Assembly (NCBI RefSeq): GCF_040049255.1
Contig: NZ_JBDZDR010000006.1
Location: 62,001 to 126,000 of the forward strand
Length of the DNA stretch: 64,000 nt
Direction: 5' to 3'
From: Pseudaminobacter sp040049255
GTDB taxonomy: Bacteria > Pseudomonadota > Alphaproteobacteria > Rhizobiales > Rhizobiaceae
A program made the position numbers and the translations under genes. The notes under the pieces are model-generated. The model did not search any database, was not told the DNA's origin, and saw only the letters and a list, made by a program, of their open reading frames with translations. Shown here one piece after another: positions 11,921 to 21,998 of the stretch (positions are counted from its first letter, which is position 1; each line of letters opens with the position of its first letter).

Positions 11921-13225
11921 ATGGATCAGCTTCGAGAGCCCGAAGAGCGCATTGTTGAGCGACCGGAACTGACCAGGCCGGGCTCGCGCAGCGGCTGGCT
12001 TTGGTTTGTCTTCGTGGTGTTGCTGGCGATCGCGGGGGGCCTCTGGTGGCAAAGGCTGCCCCTGGCCGAGAAACCGCCAGCCCCCAGCCGTGCCGAGCAG
12101 CCGGTGTCGGTCGGGGCGGCCACCGTGCAGACCGGCAACATCAACGTCACCGTCAGTGCCCTCGGCACGGTGACGTCGATGAACACGGTGGTGGTCAGGC
12201 CCCAGGTCAGCGGCCTGCTCACCCAGGTGGATTTCCAGGAGGGGCAGGACGTCAAGAAGGGAGACCTGCTGGCGCAGATCGACCCCCGGCCCTTCGAGGC
12301 AGCGCTGCAGCAGGCCCAGGGCCAGCTGGCCCGGGATGAAGCGCTTCTGAAGGGCGCGCAGGTCGACCTCAAGCGCTACCAGGGCCTGGCGGCCCAGAAC
12401 GCGGTGGCGCGACAGACCCTCGACACCCAGACGGCACTTGTCGGGCAATATCAGGGCACCGTCGAGGCCGACAAGGCACTGGTGGAGGCCGCCACCGTCA
12501 ATCTCGGCTATTGCCGCATCCTGTCGCCGCTGGATGGCCGCACGGGCCTGCGCCAGATCGATCCGGGAAACTACGTGACCCCCGGCGACCCTGCCGGCAT
12601 CGTCGTCATCACCCAGATCCAGCCCATCAGCGTTCTTTTCACCGTGCCGGAAGACCAGTTGCCGGCGATCTCCCAGCGCGTGCAGCAGGGCGCGCAACTG
12701 CCCGTGACGGCCTATGACCGTACCGGCACCACGAAGCTGGCCGAAGGCGTGTTGCAGACCTTCGACAGCCAGATCGACCCCTCGACCGGCACGATCAAGC
12801 TGCGGGCGTTCTTCGACAACGCCAACCGCATCCTTTATCCGAACCAGTTCGTCAACGCGGTGCTGCTGTTAAACGAGCACAAGAACGTGGCCGTCATGCC
12901 GACTGCCGCGATCCAGCACGGCGTGCCCGGAACCTTCGCTTATGTCATCAATTCCAACGACACCGTGACGGTCAGGAAGATCGCGCTGGGCGCGATCGAT
13001 CGCGAGCGCGCCGAGGTTGTCTCGGGCCTCGCGCCGGGCGACCGCGTGGTGGTGGACGGTGCCGACAAGCTGCGCGAGGGCGCGCCCGTGAGGGTGCACG
13101 AGCAGGAACAGGCCGCGAGCCCCGCGCAGGCCCAGCAGGACCTGCCCAAGCCCGATGTCACCCCGCCCCCGCCGGAGAGGCCGCAGGGCGGACAGCGACA
13201 TGGAGGGAATCGTCACACGAAATGA
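11921..13225 (+). CDS. mdtA: RND efflux periplasmic adaptor subunit, MdtA-like
   Basis: Membrane-fusion protein linking the inner-membrane RND pump to the outer-membrane channel. One N-terminal transmembrane segment (about residues 25-42) is followed by the biotinyl-lipoyl half motifs GTVTSMNTVVVRPQVSGLL and FQEGQDVKKGDLLAQIDP, an alpha-hairpin rich in Gln, Ala and Leu, and beta-barrel and membrane-proximal domains (TGTIKLRAFF, LYPNQFVNA). Residue order matches E. coli MdtA throughout. The tail is proline- and histidine-rich. The ATG at 11921 is preferred over an in-frame GTG at 11891, though neither has a good ribosome-binding site. Its stop overlaps the next start as ATGA. Confidence 0.9.
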   Translation: MDQLREPEERIVERPELTRPGSRSGWLWFVFVVLLAIAGGLWWQRLPLAEKPPAPSRAEQPVSVGAATVQTGNINVTVSALGTVTSMNTVVVRPQVSGLLTQVDFQEGQDVKKGDLLAQIDPRPFEAALQQAQGQLARDEALLKGAQVDLKRYQGLAAQNAVARQTLDTQTALVGQYQGTVEADKALVEAATVNLGYCRILSPLDGRTGLRQIDPGNYVTPGDPAGIVVITQIQPISVLFTVPEDQLPAISQRVQQGAQLPVTAYDRTGTTKLAEGVLQTFDSQIDPSTGTIKLRAFFDNANRILYPNQFVNAVLLLNEHKNVAVMPTAAIQHGVPGTFAYVINSNDTVTVRKIALGAIDRERAEVVSGLAPGDRVVVDGADKLREGAPVRVHEQEQAASPAQAQQDLPKPDVTPPPPERPQGGQRHGGNRHTK

Positions 13226-16200
13226 ACCCGTCGCGACCCTTCATTCTTCGGCCGGTGGCAACATCGCTGTTGATGGTCGCAATCCTGCTGTCCGGAATAG
13301 TGGCGTTCCGCTTCCTGCCCGTATCGGCCCTGCCCCAGGTCGACTATCCGACCATCCAGGTCCAGACCTTCTATCCCGGCGCCAGCCCCGACGTGATGAC
13401 GTCTTCCATCACCGCACCGCTCGAGGTCCAGCTCGGGCAGATTCCCAACCTCAACCAGATGAACTCGGTGAGCTCGGCCGGGGCCTCGGTGATCACGCTG
13501 CAGTTCAACCTCTCGATCTCGCTCGACGTCGCCGAGCAGGAGGTGCAGGCGGCGATCAATGCCACGGGCAACCTGCTGCCGTCGGACCTGCCGGCCCCGC
13601 CGATCTACGCCAAGGTGAACCCCGCCGACGCGCCGGTGCTGACGCTGGGCCTGACTTCGGAGACGATGCCGCTGCGCCAGGTGCAGGAACTGGCCGACAC
13701 CCGGCTTGCCCAGAAGATTTCGCAGCTTCCCGGTGTCGGCCTGGTGACGCTGAGCGGCGGCCACCGGCCTGCGGTGCGCGTGCAGGCCGATCCGCGCAAG
13801 CTCGCCGCCTACGGGCTCAACATCGACGATCTGCGCACCACGCTGGCGAATGCCAACGTCAATGCGCCGAAGGGCAGCTTCGACGGCTCGGCGCGGGCCT
13901 ATTCGGTGAATGCCAACGACCAGCTCAGGACCGCAAGGGAATATGACTCGCTGATCGTCGCCTACAAGAACGGGGCGGCGGTGCGGCTGACCGACGTGGC
14001 CACGGTGATAGACGGCACCGAGAACAACAAGCTCGGCGCATGGATGAACACCACGCCCGCGATCATCCTCAACATCCAGCGCCAGCCGGGCGCCAACGTC
14101 ATCCAGGTAGTGGACCGCATCAAGGCGCTGCTGCCGCAACTGCAGGCTTCGCTGCCCAGCGCGGTCAACGTCGCCGTGCTGACAGACCGCACCACCACCA
14201 TCCGCGCCTCGGTGCGCGACGTGGAATACGAGCTGACGCTCGCCGTCATACTCGTGGTGCTGGTCATCTTCGTGTTCCTGCGCAGCGCCCGCGCAACGCT
14301 GATCCCCAGCCTTTCCGTGCCGCTTTCGCTCGTGGGCACGCTGGGCATCATGTATCTGTTCGGCTACAGCCTGGACAATCTCTCGCTCATGGCGCTGACG
14401 ATTGCGACGGGCTTCGTGGTGGACGACGCCATCGTGGTGATCGAGAACATCTCGCGCTACATCGAGGAAGGCTACTCGCCGCAGGAAGCGGCGCTGATCG
14501 GCTCCGAGCAGATCGGCTTCACCATCATTTCGCTGACCGTGTCGCTGATCGCCGTGCTGATACCGCTGCTGTTCATGAGCGACATCGTGGGCAGGCTGTT
14601 CCGCGAATTCGCCATTACGCTGTCGACCACCATCCTCATCTCGGCCGTTGTGTCGCTGACCCTGGTTCCGATGGCATGCGCCAAGCTGCTGAAGCCGATC
14701 TCGGCCGTGCACGAAAATGCGCTGCAGCGGGCAAGCCGCAACTTTTTCGACTGGGTGATCCGTGGCTATGGGCGCCTTCTCACGAGAGTGCTCAACCACC
14801 AGCCCCTGGTGCTGTTGATTGCGCTGGCCACCCTCGTGCTGACCGTCGCGCTCTATATCGTGATCCCGAAGGGCTTCTTTCCGGTTCAGGACACCGGCAT
14901 GATACAGGCCATCACCGAAGCACCCCAGTCGGTTTCCTACAGCTCGATGGCGGAGCGGCAGCAGGCGGTCGCCGGCATAATCCTCAAGGACCCGGACGTC
15001 GAAAGCCTGTCGTCCTTCATCGGGGTCGATGGCACCAACAACACGCTCAATGTCGGCCGCATCCTGATCAACCTGAAGCCGCACGAACAGCGCGGCTCCA
15101 ACATCACCGAGGTGATGCGCCGCCTGAAGGCCAGCACCGCCTCGCTTCCCGGCATCACGCTCTACATGCAGCCCGTTCAGGACCTCACGATCGACGGCAC
15201 GGTGAGCCGCACGCAGTACCAGTTCGTGCTGCAGGACGCCAATGGCGACGAACTGGCCGAATGGGCGCCAAAGCTGGTCGACAAGCTGAACTCGCTGCCG
15301 CAGCTTGCCGACGTGGCGAGCGACCTGTCGCAAAGCGGGCTGGCGGTGTTCGTCGACATCGACCGCGACCAGGCCGCGCGCTTCGGCATCACCCCGGCGA
15401 CGATCGACAATGCGCTGTACGACGCCTTCGGGCAGCGCATCGTCTCTACGGTGTTCACCACGACCAACCAGTACCGCGTGATACTTGAAGCCGATCCTTC
15501 GCTGCAGCAATCGCTGACTTCGCTGTCCTCGATCTACCTGCCGTCCTCCACCGGCGGCGCGCCGGTGCCGCTGTCGGTGCTGGCCAAGACCCGCACCGGC
15601 ACGGCGCCGCTACAGGTCACCCATATGGGGCAGTTTCCGGCCACCACCGTCTCCTTCAACCTGGCGCCCGGGGCCTCGCTGGGCGAGGCGGTGAAGGCGA
15701 TCCAGCAGGCGCAGGCCGACATGCCCATCAGCGTGATGACCACCTTCCAGGGTGCAGCGCGCGCCTTCCAGGCCTCGCTCACCAACCAGCTGTTCCTGGT
15801 GCTGGCGGCGCTGGTGACCGTCTATATCGTGCTGGGCGTGCTCTATGAGAGCTTCATCCATCCCATCACCATCCTTTCGACCTTGCCGTCTGCCGGCATC
15901 GGCGCCCTGCTTGCCCTGATGGCGGCCGGCGAGGACCTGACCGTGATTTCCATCATCGGCATCATCCTGCTGATCGGCATCGTCAAGAAGAACGCGATCA
16001 TGATGATCGACTTCGCGCTTGATGCGCAGCGCAACGAGGGCAAGTCGCCGCGCGAGGCCATCTACCAGGCCTGCCTGCTGAGGTTCCGGCCCATCCTGAT
16101 GACGACGCTGGCCGCCATACTGGGCGCGCTGCCGCTGATGCTGGGCACTGGCGTCGGCTCCGAGCTCAGGCACCCGCTGGGCGTCTCCATCGTCGGCGGC

Positions 16201-16332
16201 CTGCTGGTGAGCCAGGTGCTGACGCTGTTCACCACGCCGGTGATCTATCTCTGGTTCGACCGGCTTGCGGCACGCCTTCGGGGTGCTCGGCCGCAGGCCG
16301 GCGAGGCGCAGGGCGTGGGCGGCCGGCCATGA
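13222..16332 (+). CDS. mdtB: RND multidrug efflux transporter, MdtB-like
   Basis: Inner-membrane proton-driven drug exporter, 1036 residues, equal to E. coli MdtB within a few residues. It has the RND topology of one N-terminal helix, a large periplasmic loop, helices 2-7, a second loop and helices 8-12. The N-terminal segment contains LPVSALPQVDYPTIQV, and the proton-relay helix has TGFVVDDAIVVIENI with paired aspartates. VKKNAIMMIDFAL in the C-terminal half is also typical. It is preceded and followed by ATGA overlaps, so adaptor and both pump subunits are probably translated together. MdtB and MdtC form heterotrimers in E. coli. Confidence 0.93.
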   Translation: MNPSRPFILRPVATSLLMVAILLSGIVAFRFLPVSALPQVDYPTIQVQTFYPGASPDVMTSSITAPLEVQLGQIPNLNQMNSVSSAGASVITLQFNLSISLDVAEQEVQAAINATGNLLPSDLPAPPIYAKVNPADAPVLTLGLTSETMPLRQVQELADTRLAQKISQLPGVGLVTLSGGHRPAVRVQADPRKLAAYGLNIDDLRTTLANANVNAPKGSFDGSARAYSVNANDQLRTAREYDSLIVAYKNGAAVRLTDVATVIDGTENNKLGAWMNTTPAIILNIQRQPGANVIQVVDRIKALLPQLQASLPSAVNVAVLTDRTTTIRASVRDVEYELTLAVILVVLVIFVFLRSARATLIPSLSVPLSLVGTLGIMYLFGYSLDNLSLMALTIATGFVVDDAIVVIENISRYIEEGYSPQEAALIGSEQIGFTIISLTVSLIAVLIPLLFMSDIVGRLFREFAITLSTTILISAVVSLTLVPMACAKLLKPISAVHENALQRASRNFFDWVIRGYGRLLTRVLNHQPLVLLIALATLVLTVALYIVIPKGFFPVQDTGMIQAITEAPQSVSYSSMAERQQAVAGIILKDPDVESLSSFIGVDGTNNTLNVGRILINLKPHEQRGSNITEVMRRLKASTASLPGITLYMQPVQDLTIDGTVSRTQYQFVLQDANGDELAEWAPKLVDKLNSLPQLADVASDLSQSGLAVFVDIDRDQAARFGITPATIDNALYDAFGQRIVSTVFTTTNQYRVILEADPSLQQSLTSLSSIYLPSSTGGAPVPLSVLAKTRTGTAPLQVTHMGQFPATTVSFNLAPGASLGEAVKAIQQAQADMPISVMTTFQGAARAFQASLTNQLFLVLAALVTVYIVLGVLYESFIHPITILSTLPSAGIGALLALMAAGEDLTVISIIGIILLIGIVKKNAIMMIDFALDAQRNEGKSPREAIYQACLLRFRPILMTTLAAILGALPLMLGTGVGSELRHPLGVSIVGGLLVSQVLTLFTTPVIYLWFDRLAARLRGARPQAGEAQGVGGRP

Positions 16333-19300
16333 ACCTGTCGGCCCCCTTCATCCGGCGCCCGGTCGCCACCACCCTGCTGACCATCGGCCTCTTGGCGACC
16401 GGGCTGGTGGCCTACCCGCTGCTGCCGGTTTCGCCGCTGCCGCAAGTGGACTATCCCGTCATCTCGGTGCAGGCGACGCTTCCCGGCGCCAGCCCGGAAG
16501 TGGTCGCAACCACCGTTGCCAGCCCGCTGGAACGCCATCTCGGCGAAATCGCCGACGTGACCGAGATGACCTCGACCAGCACGCTGGGCAATACGCGCGT
16601 GACGCTGCAATTCGGCCTCAACCGCGACATCGACGGCGCCGCCCGCGATGTGCAGGCCGCGATCAACGCCGCGCGCGCCGATCTGCCGACGAGCCTGCGA
16701 ACCAACCCGACCTATCGCAAGGTCAACCCCGCCGACGCGCCGATCATGGTGCTTGCGCTCACTTCCGACATACTGCCGAAGGGAAAGGTCTATGACGCCG
16801 CCAGCACCATTCTGGCGCAGAAGCTCTCCCAGGTGGATGGCATAGGCGAGGTGATCGTGGGCGGCAGTTCGCTGCCCGCGGTGCGCGTGGAGCTGAACCC
16901 GCAGGCGCTCTACAAATATGCCGTCGGACTGGAAGACGTGCGCGCAGCACTTGCCTCGGCAAACGCCCACAGCCCCAAGGGCGCGATAGACGTCGGCGAC
17001 CAGCGCTACCAGATCTACGCCAACGATCAGGCGAACGAGGCGGAAGCCTACCGCTCGCTGATCATCGGCTATCGCAACGGCGCGCCGCTGCGCATGTCGG
17101 AGGTTGGGCAGGTCAACGACGCGGTGGAGAACATCCGCAATGCCGGCCTCGCCAACGGCAAGCCTGCGGTGCTGCTCATCCTGTTCCGTTCGCCCAACGC
17201 CAACATCATCGCCACCGTCGACCGGGTGAAATCGCTGCTGCCGTTCCTGCGCGCCTCGATCCCGCCGGCGGTCGACCTCGCCGTGATGATGGACCGGTCG
17301 ACCACCATCCGCGCTTCGCTGAAGGAGGTGCAGATCACGCTGATGATCGCCATCGGGCTGGTGATCGTGGTGGTCTTCGCCTTCCTGCGCGATGCGCGCG
17401 CCACGCTGGTGCCGATCGTGGCGGTGCCGGTTTCGCTCATCGGCACGCTGGGGGTGATGTACCTGCTGGGCTTCAGCATCGACAACCTGTCGCTGATGGC
17501 GCTGACGGTGGCCACCGGCTTCGTGGTGGACGATGCCATCGTGGTGCTGGAGAACATTTCCCGCCACACCGCCGCGGGACTGACGCCGATGAAGGCTGCG
17601 ATGCGCGGCGCCCGCGAGGTCGGCTTCACCGTCCTGTCGATGAGCCTGTCGCTCATTGCCGTCTTCATTCCCATACTGCTGATGGGCGGGCTGGTCGGGC
17701 GGCTGTTCCGCGAATTCGCGGTCACGCTGTCGACGGCGGTCCTGATCTCGCTTGCCATATCGCTCACCACCACGCCGATGATGTGCTCCATATTGCTGCG
17801 CCGGCAGGACCAGCGCCGGCATGGGCGGCTTTACCGGGCCAGCGAGCGGGCATTCGCGGCCATGCTGGGCGGCTATCGCCGGTCGCTGGGCTGGGCGCTC
17901 GCGCATCCGCGGTTCGTCCTGCTGGTGCTCCTGGCCATGCTGTGCCTGAACGGTTACCTCTACGTCACCATTCCCAAAGGCTTCTTCCCGCAGCAGGACA
18001 CCGGGCGGCTCACCGGGTCGATCCAGGCGGATCAGGCGATATCCTTCCAGCTGATGTCGAAGAAGCTCGCCCAGTTCGTCGACATCGTGAAGAGCGACCC
18101 CGCCGTGGACACCGCCGTCGGCTTCACCGGGAGCGGGCAGACCAATTCCGGCTTCATGTATATTTCGCTGAAGCCGCTGGCCGAACGCAAGATCTCGGCC
18201 GACGAGGTGATCGCCCGGCTGCGGCGAAAGCTTGGGGCAGTGTCCGGCGCAACGCTCTACCTGCAAGCCGTGCAGGACATACGCGTGGGCGGCCGGCAGT
18301 CGAACGCCCAGTATCAATACACGCTGCAGGGCGACACCTTTGGCGAACTCAACGAATGGGCGCCCAGGCTGACCGCTGCCCTGCAGGCGGAACCGAAGCT
18401 CACCGACGTCAGCAGCGACCAGCAGAACAAGGGCCTCGAAACCAATGTCGTCATCGATCGCGACACGGCCGCTCGTCTGGGCATCACCGTGAGCCAGATC
18501 GACAACACGCTCTACGACGCCTTCGGCCAGCGCCAGGTCTCGACCATCTATGTGGCGCGCAACCAGTATCACGTGGTCATGGAGGTGTCGCCGCAATACT
18601 GGCAGAACCCGGAGACGCTGAGACAGGTCTTTGTGAGCACATCCGGCGGCGGCGTCAGCGGATCGCAGGCCACCAACGCCGTGGCCGGGACCTTCGTTTC
18701 GCCCAGGCGCGGCGCCGCCCCTCCCTCCCCCGCCGCGGCGGATGCGGCGCGCAACCTGGCGACCAATTCGATCGGCAATGTCGGAAAGGGCATAGCCTCG
18801 ACCGGCACGGCGGTCAGCACCCGCGCCGAAAACATGATCCCGCTTTCGGCCGTCGCCCATTATGCACCGGGCAGCACGCCCCTTGCCGTCAACCACCAGG
18901 GCCTGTTCGCGGCGGCGACGATCTCCTTCAACCTCGCACCCGGAGTCGCGCTGAGCGAGGCCGTCGCGGTCATCGACGCAGCCAAGGAACGCATCGGCAT
19001 GCCGCCTTCGATCCGCGGAAGCTTCCAGGGAACGGCGCGGGTCTTCCAGGAGTCGCTGGCAAACCAGCCCCTGCTGATCCTGGCGGCACTGGTTGCGGTC
19101 TATGTGGTGCTGGGCATTCTCTACGAAAGCTACGCCCATCCGCTGACCATCCTGTCCACCCTGCCCTCGGCCGGCGTCGGCGCGCTGCTGGCGCTGTCGG
19201 CCTTCAGGCTCGAGTTCAGCGTGATGGCGCTGATCGGCGTCATCCTGCTCATCGGCATCGTCAAGAAGAACGCCATCATGATGATCGACTTTGCGCTCGA

Positions 19301-19613
19301 CGCCGAGCGCAACGAAGGAAAATCCTCGCGCGACGCGATCTACCAGGCCTGCCTGCTGCGCTTCCGGCCGATCATGATGACGACCATGGCCGCGATGCTC
19401 GGCGCGGTGCCGCTGGCGATCGGCATCGGCGAAGGCAGCGAACTTCGCCAGCCGCTCGGCATCGCCATAGTGGGCGGCCTGATCCTCAGCCAGTTGCTGA
19501 CGCTCTACACCACACCGGTGATCTATATCTATATCGACCGGTTCCGGCTGTGGGCGCAGGGTCTTCGCAAGCCTGCCGCCCCAGTGCAGCCGCGGCCGCT
19601 GCCCGGCGAATGA
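16329..19613 (+). CDS. mdtC: RND multidrug efflux transporter, MdtC-like, with a periplasmic insertion
   Basis: Second pump protein, 1094 residues, about 70 longer than E. coli MdtC. RND motifs are intact: LPQVDYPVISV near the N terminus, TGFVVDDAIVVLENI in helix 4 and VKKNAIMMIDFALDAERN late in the protein. The extra length lies at about residues 770-835 in the second periplasmic loop: a Gly/Ser/Ala/Pro-rich low-complexity segment that includes SPRRGAAPPSP, just before the conserved MIPLSAVAHY strand. The partner MdtB-like protein lacks it. The start overlaps the mdtB stop as ATGA. Confidence 0.92.
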   Translation: MNLSAPFIRRPVATTLLTIGLLATGLVAYPLLPVSPLPQVDYPVISVQATLPGASPEVVATTVASPLERHLGEIADVTEMTSTSTLGNTRVTLQFGLNRDIDGAARDVQAAINAARADLPTSLRTNPTYRKVNPADAPIMVLALTSDILPKGKVYDAASTILAQKLSQVDGIGEVIVGGSSLPAVRVELNPQALYKYAVGLEDVRAALASANAHSPKGAIDVGDQRYQIYANDQANEAEAYRSLIIGYRNGAPLRMSEVGQVNDAVENIRNAGLANGKPAVLLILFRSPNANIIATVDRVKSLLPFLRASIPPAVDLAVMMDRSTTIRASLKEVQITLMIAIGLVIVVVFAFLRDARATLVPIVAVPVSLIGTLGVMYLLGFSIDNLSLMALTVATGFVVDDAIVVLENISRHTAAGLTPMKAAMRGAREVGFTVLSMSLSLIAVFIPILLMGGLVGRLFREFAVTLSTAVLISLAISLTTTPMMCSILLRRQDQRRHGRLYRASERAFAAMLGGYRRSLGWALAHPRFVLLVLLAMLCLNGYLYVTIPKGFFPQQDTGRLTGSIQADQAISFQLMSKKLAQFVDIVKSDPAVDTAVGFTGSGQTNSGFMYISLKPLAERKISADEVIARLRRKLGAVSGATLYLQAVQDIRVGGRQSNAQYQYTLQGDTFGELNEWAPRLTAALQAEPKLTDVSSDQQNKGLETNVVIDRDTAARLGITVSQIDNTLYDAFGQRQVSTIYVARNQYHVVMEVSPQYWQNPETLRQVFVSTSGGGVSGSQATNAVAGTFVSPRRGAAPPSPAAADAARNLATNSIGNVGKGIASTGTAVSTRAENMIPLSAVAHYAPGSTPLAVNHQGLFAAATISFNLAPGVALSEAVAVIDAAKERIGMPPSIRGSFQGTARVFQESLANQPLLILAALVAVYVVLGILYESYAHPLTILSTLPSAGVGALLALSAFRLEFSVMALIGVILLIGIVKKNAIMMIDFALDAERNEGKSSRDAIYQACLLRFRPIMMTTMAAMLGAVPLAIGIGEGSELRQPLGIAIVGGLILSQLLTLYTTPVIYIYIDRFRLWAQGLRKPAAPVQPRPLPGE

Positions 19614-19661
19614 CGCAAGTTGGCCGGGGATAATCGGGGCTAATACTTGCCGCACCCATTG

Positions 19662-19710
19662 GCGTAAGCATTGTTTACAAGTTACGCTTAGGCTCGACAA
19701 TTGGTCGAGC
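19662..19710. promoter_or_regulatory. two inverted repeats before the outer-membrane channel gene
   Basis: GCGTAA-N14-TTACGC (19662-19687) is followed by GCTCGAC-AATTG-GTCGAGC (19692-19710), the latter a perfect 7-bp stem with a five-base loop. They sit in the 168-base gap after mdtC and may be operator and leader hairpin, or a weak terminator. There is no T-run. Confidence 0.4.
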
Positions 19711-19781
19711 ATGAATTGATACTCAGCGAGCAGTCGAGCGCGTTGGGGTTACATGGGCGGCGAACCCTGTCTGGGCATCGA

Positions 19782-21263
19782 ATGCGTGGCATTGCTTGCA
19801 AGTCAGTCCTCACCAATGTTCCGGAGCACCTTTGCCGCAATGGCAAGCGGTTTTGCCGTATCCTGTCGGTGGGCCTGATGGGGCTTTCGCTGTCCGGCTG
19901 CATCCTCGGCTCTGAAAAGCCTCTTGCGGCGATCGATATTCCTGGCGCCTACGAGAATGGCCCCAAGAAGGATGTCGAAGCGGCCGTGCCCGCGTTGGAC
20001 TGGTGGCGCGGTTTCCGCTCCGAGGAACTGACGACCCTTATCCAGGAGGCACAGTTCTCGAACCTGGACGTCGCGATTGCAGTGGCGCAGATCGTCCAGG
20101 CCGACGCGCAGGTGGGCATTGCCGGCGCGCCATTGCTGCCGAGCCTGACCGGCACGGCCAGCGCCGAACGGTTGCGCCAGTCGGCCACCAGAACCCTGCC
20201 GGCGCAAACCTTCTCGCTCTACAATGTCGGGCTGACCGCCAGCTACATGCTCGACTTCTGGGGCAAGAACCACGCCACCCTGTTCTCCGCCGCCGAGAGC
20301 GCTGCGGCGAGCCGGTTCAACCGCGAGATCGTCACGCTCACCGTCGTGACGAGCGTGGCCAACACCTATTTCCAGATCCTGGCCGCACGCGACCAGCTGC
20401 GCGTGGCGCGGCAAAATCTTGCCGCGTCTAGCCGCATTCTCGACCTGGTCCAGAAGCAGTTCAACGCCGGCACGGCCTCGCAGCTGGACCTTTCGCAGCA
20501 GGCAGCACTCGTCGCCACCGTGCGCGCGTCGATCCCGCCGCTGGAAGTGACGCTGAAGCAGAACATCGCAGCCCTCGCCTTCCTGCTTGCGAGCGCGCCC
20601 GCCGGCTTCACCGTCAAGGGCAGCAGCCTGAACCAGATCACCGTGCCGCGCGTGACCCCCGGCCTGCCGTCGGAAATCGTCAACCAGCGGCCCGACATCC
20701 GCCAGGCGGAGGCGCAGCTTGCGGCGTCCAATTTCAGCGTCGAAGCCGCCCGGGCCGCCTTCCTGCCGCAGATCGAGCTGACCGGGACGACCGGCTTCCA
20801 GAGCATGTCCTTGAGAAAGCTGTTCACACGGGGGGCCTGGTACTACACGCTGATGGCAACCGTCACCCAGCCGATCTTCGACGGCTTTCTGCTGGAGAGC
20901 CAGTTGCAGCAGGCGCGGGGCGTGCAGCTGCAGAGCCTGCAGGCCTATCGCAGGGCCATTCTTTCCGCCTTTTCCGATGTGGAGAAGGCGCTGGTGGCGC
21001 TGGAGCAGACCACGATCCAGGAACGGCTTCAGAAGGACGTCGTGACCAATTCGCGCAAGGCCTTCGAGGTGGCGGAAGCCCAGCTGCTCGGCGGCACCGT
21101 CAGCCTCATCAACGTGCTGCAGACGCAACAGACCCTGTTCACCGCCGAGACCAACCTCGTGCAAGTGCGGCTGAACCGGATGCTCGCCTGCGTCAGCCTG
21201 TTCCAGGCGCTTGGCGGCGGATGGCTGTGGCCGATAGAGCCGGGCCTCGTCGCAACGCAGTAG
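19782..21263 (+). CDS. outer-membrane efflux channel lipoprotein, OprM/NodT-like
   Basis: TolC-superfamily outer-membrane factor that completes the MdtABC-like pump. An N-terminal hydrophobic segment ends in the lipobox LSGC (cysteine near residue 43), so the protein should be acylated and anchored. The body has two repeated alpha/beta halves with family markers WWRGFRSEELT, NVGLTASYMLDFWG, GTASQLDLSQQ and LPSEIVNQRPDIRQAE. The ATG at 19782 is chosen; a TTG at 19701 in the same frame lies inside an inverted repeat and would give an unnaturally long leader. A 168-base gap separates it from mdtC, so it may have its own promoter. Confidence 0.88.
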   Translation: MRGIACKSVLTNVPEHLCRNGKRFCRILSVGLMGLSLSGCILGSEKPLAAIDIPGAYENGPKKDVEAAVPALDWWRGFRSEELTTLIQEAQFSNLDVAIAVAQIVQADAQVGIAGAPLLPSLTGTASAERLRQSATRTLPAQTFSLYNVGLTASYMLDFWGKNHATLFSAAESAAASRFNREIVTLTVVTSVANTYFQILAARDQLRVARQNLAASSRILDLVQKQFNAGTASQLDLSQQAALVATVRASIPPLEVTLKQNIAALAFLLASAPAGFTVKGSSLNQITVPRVTPGLPSEIVNQRPDIRQAEAQLAASNFSVEAARAAFLPQIELTGTTGFQSMSLRKLFTRGAWYYTLMATVTQPIFDGFLLESQLQQARGVQLQSLQAYRRAILSAFSDVEKALVALEQTTIQERLQKDVVTNSRKAFEVAEAQLLGGTVSLINVLQTQQTLFTAETNLVQVRLNRMLACVSLFQALGGGWLWPIEPGLVATQ

Positions 21264-21277
21264 AACCGAGGCCAGCC

Positions 21278-21931
21278 TCAGACCTGCCTGATAGAACTGA
21301 AGTCGAAGGGTTCGCCCGGCGGGTTCTCACCAATCCGCAGGTTCGTTTCCGAAGTGAAATGGTAGGGCGGAACGGGCAAGTTGTAGGGAGCCGGCACATT
21401 CTTGAACACGCGGCCGGCCAGGTCATATTTGGACCCGTGGCACGGGCAGAAATAGCCTCCGAACCAGACATTGCCCGGCTCGGCCTCGGGTCGGAACACC
21501 GGAATGCATCCCAGGTGCGTGCAGACCCCAACCAGAACGGCATAGCGCGGATTGGCCGAACGCGACCAGTTCGTGGCATAGGGCGGCTGCTGGTTCACTG
21601 TAGAATCCGGATCGGAAAGCTCCGCCAGCAGATCCGCGTTGCGCAGGGTCTGGAGCGCGGCGGCCGGCCGGTCGCTGATGAAAACCGGCATTCCGCGCCA
21701 GCGCACCGTGATCTGCTGGTCGGGCGCTATCTTTGACACGTCCACATCGATCGGCCCGCCACTGGCGCGTGCACTGGCATCCGGGTTCATCTGATCAATG
21801 AACGGCCACAGGGCGGCGGCCGCGCCCACCACGCCGGCGCACGCCGTGGCGATGTACAGAAAATCGCGGCGATCGGGACTTTGGCGTTGAGATCGTGCGG
21901 GATGGTCAGCAGCGGAGTGAACATTGGACAT
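21278..21931 (-). CDS. petA: ubiquinol-cytochrome c reductase iron-sulfur (Rieske) subunit, orphan
   Basis: Rieske protein of the cytochrome bc1 complex, 217 residues. The N terminus has a twin-arginine-like RRDFLYIATACAG followed by a membrane helix. The [2Fe-2S] ligands are in the two boxes CTHLGC and CPCHGS, with both disulfide cysteines present, and the C-terminal strands are normal. It acts at the periplasmic face, passing electrons from quinol to cytochrome c1. The ATG at 21931 has GAGGA just before it. Cytochrome b and c1 genes, which usually follow in fbcFBC order, are absent; the neighbouring genes converge or face away. It may be a second, accessory copy. Confidence 0.9.
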   Translation of the reverse strand: MSNVHSAADHPARSQRQSPDRRDFLYIATACAGVVGAAAALWPFIDQMNPDASARASGGPIDVDVSKIAPDQQITVRWRGMPVFISDRPAAALQTLRNADLLAELSDPDSTVNQQPPYATNWSRSANPRYAVLVGVCTHLGCIPVFRPEAEPGNVWFGGYFCPCHGSKYDLAGRVFKNVPAPYNLPVPPYHFTSETNLRIGENPPGEPFDFSSIRQV

Positions 21932-21998
21932 TTTCCTCAAAGCTCCAATGCACGATTGTGGGGTCGTCTCGTCCTCTACGTATCACGTGAAGAAGGGC

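Noticed and set aside
16245..19712. Very long open frame on the minus strand opposite mdtC
   Set aside because: Its translation is low-complexity (His, Arg, Gln, Asp rich) and it lies entirely opposite a clear RND gene. It is the usual antisense artefact of GC-rich codons.
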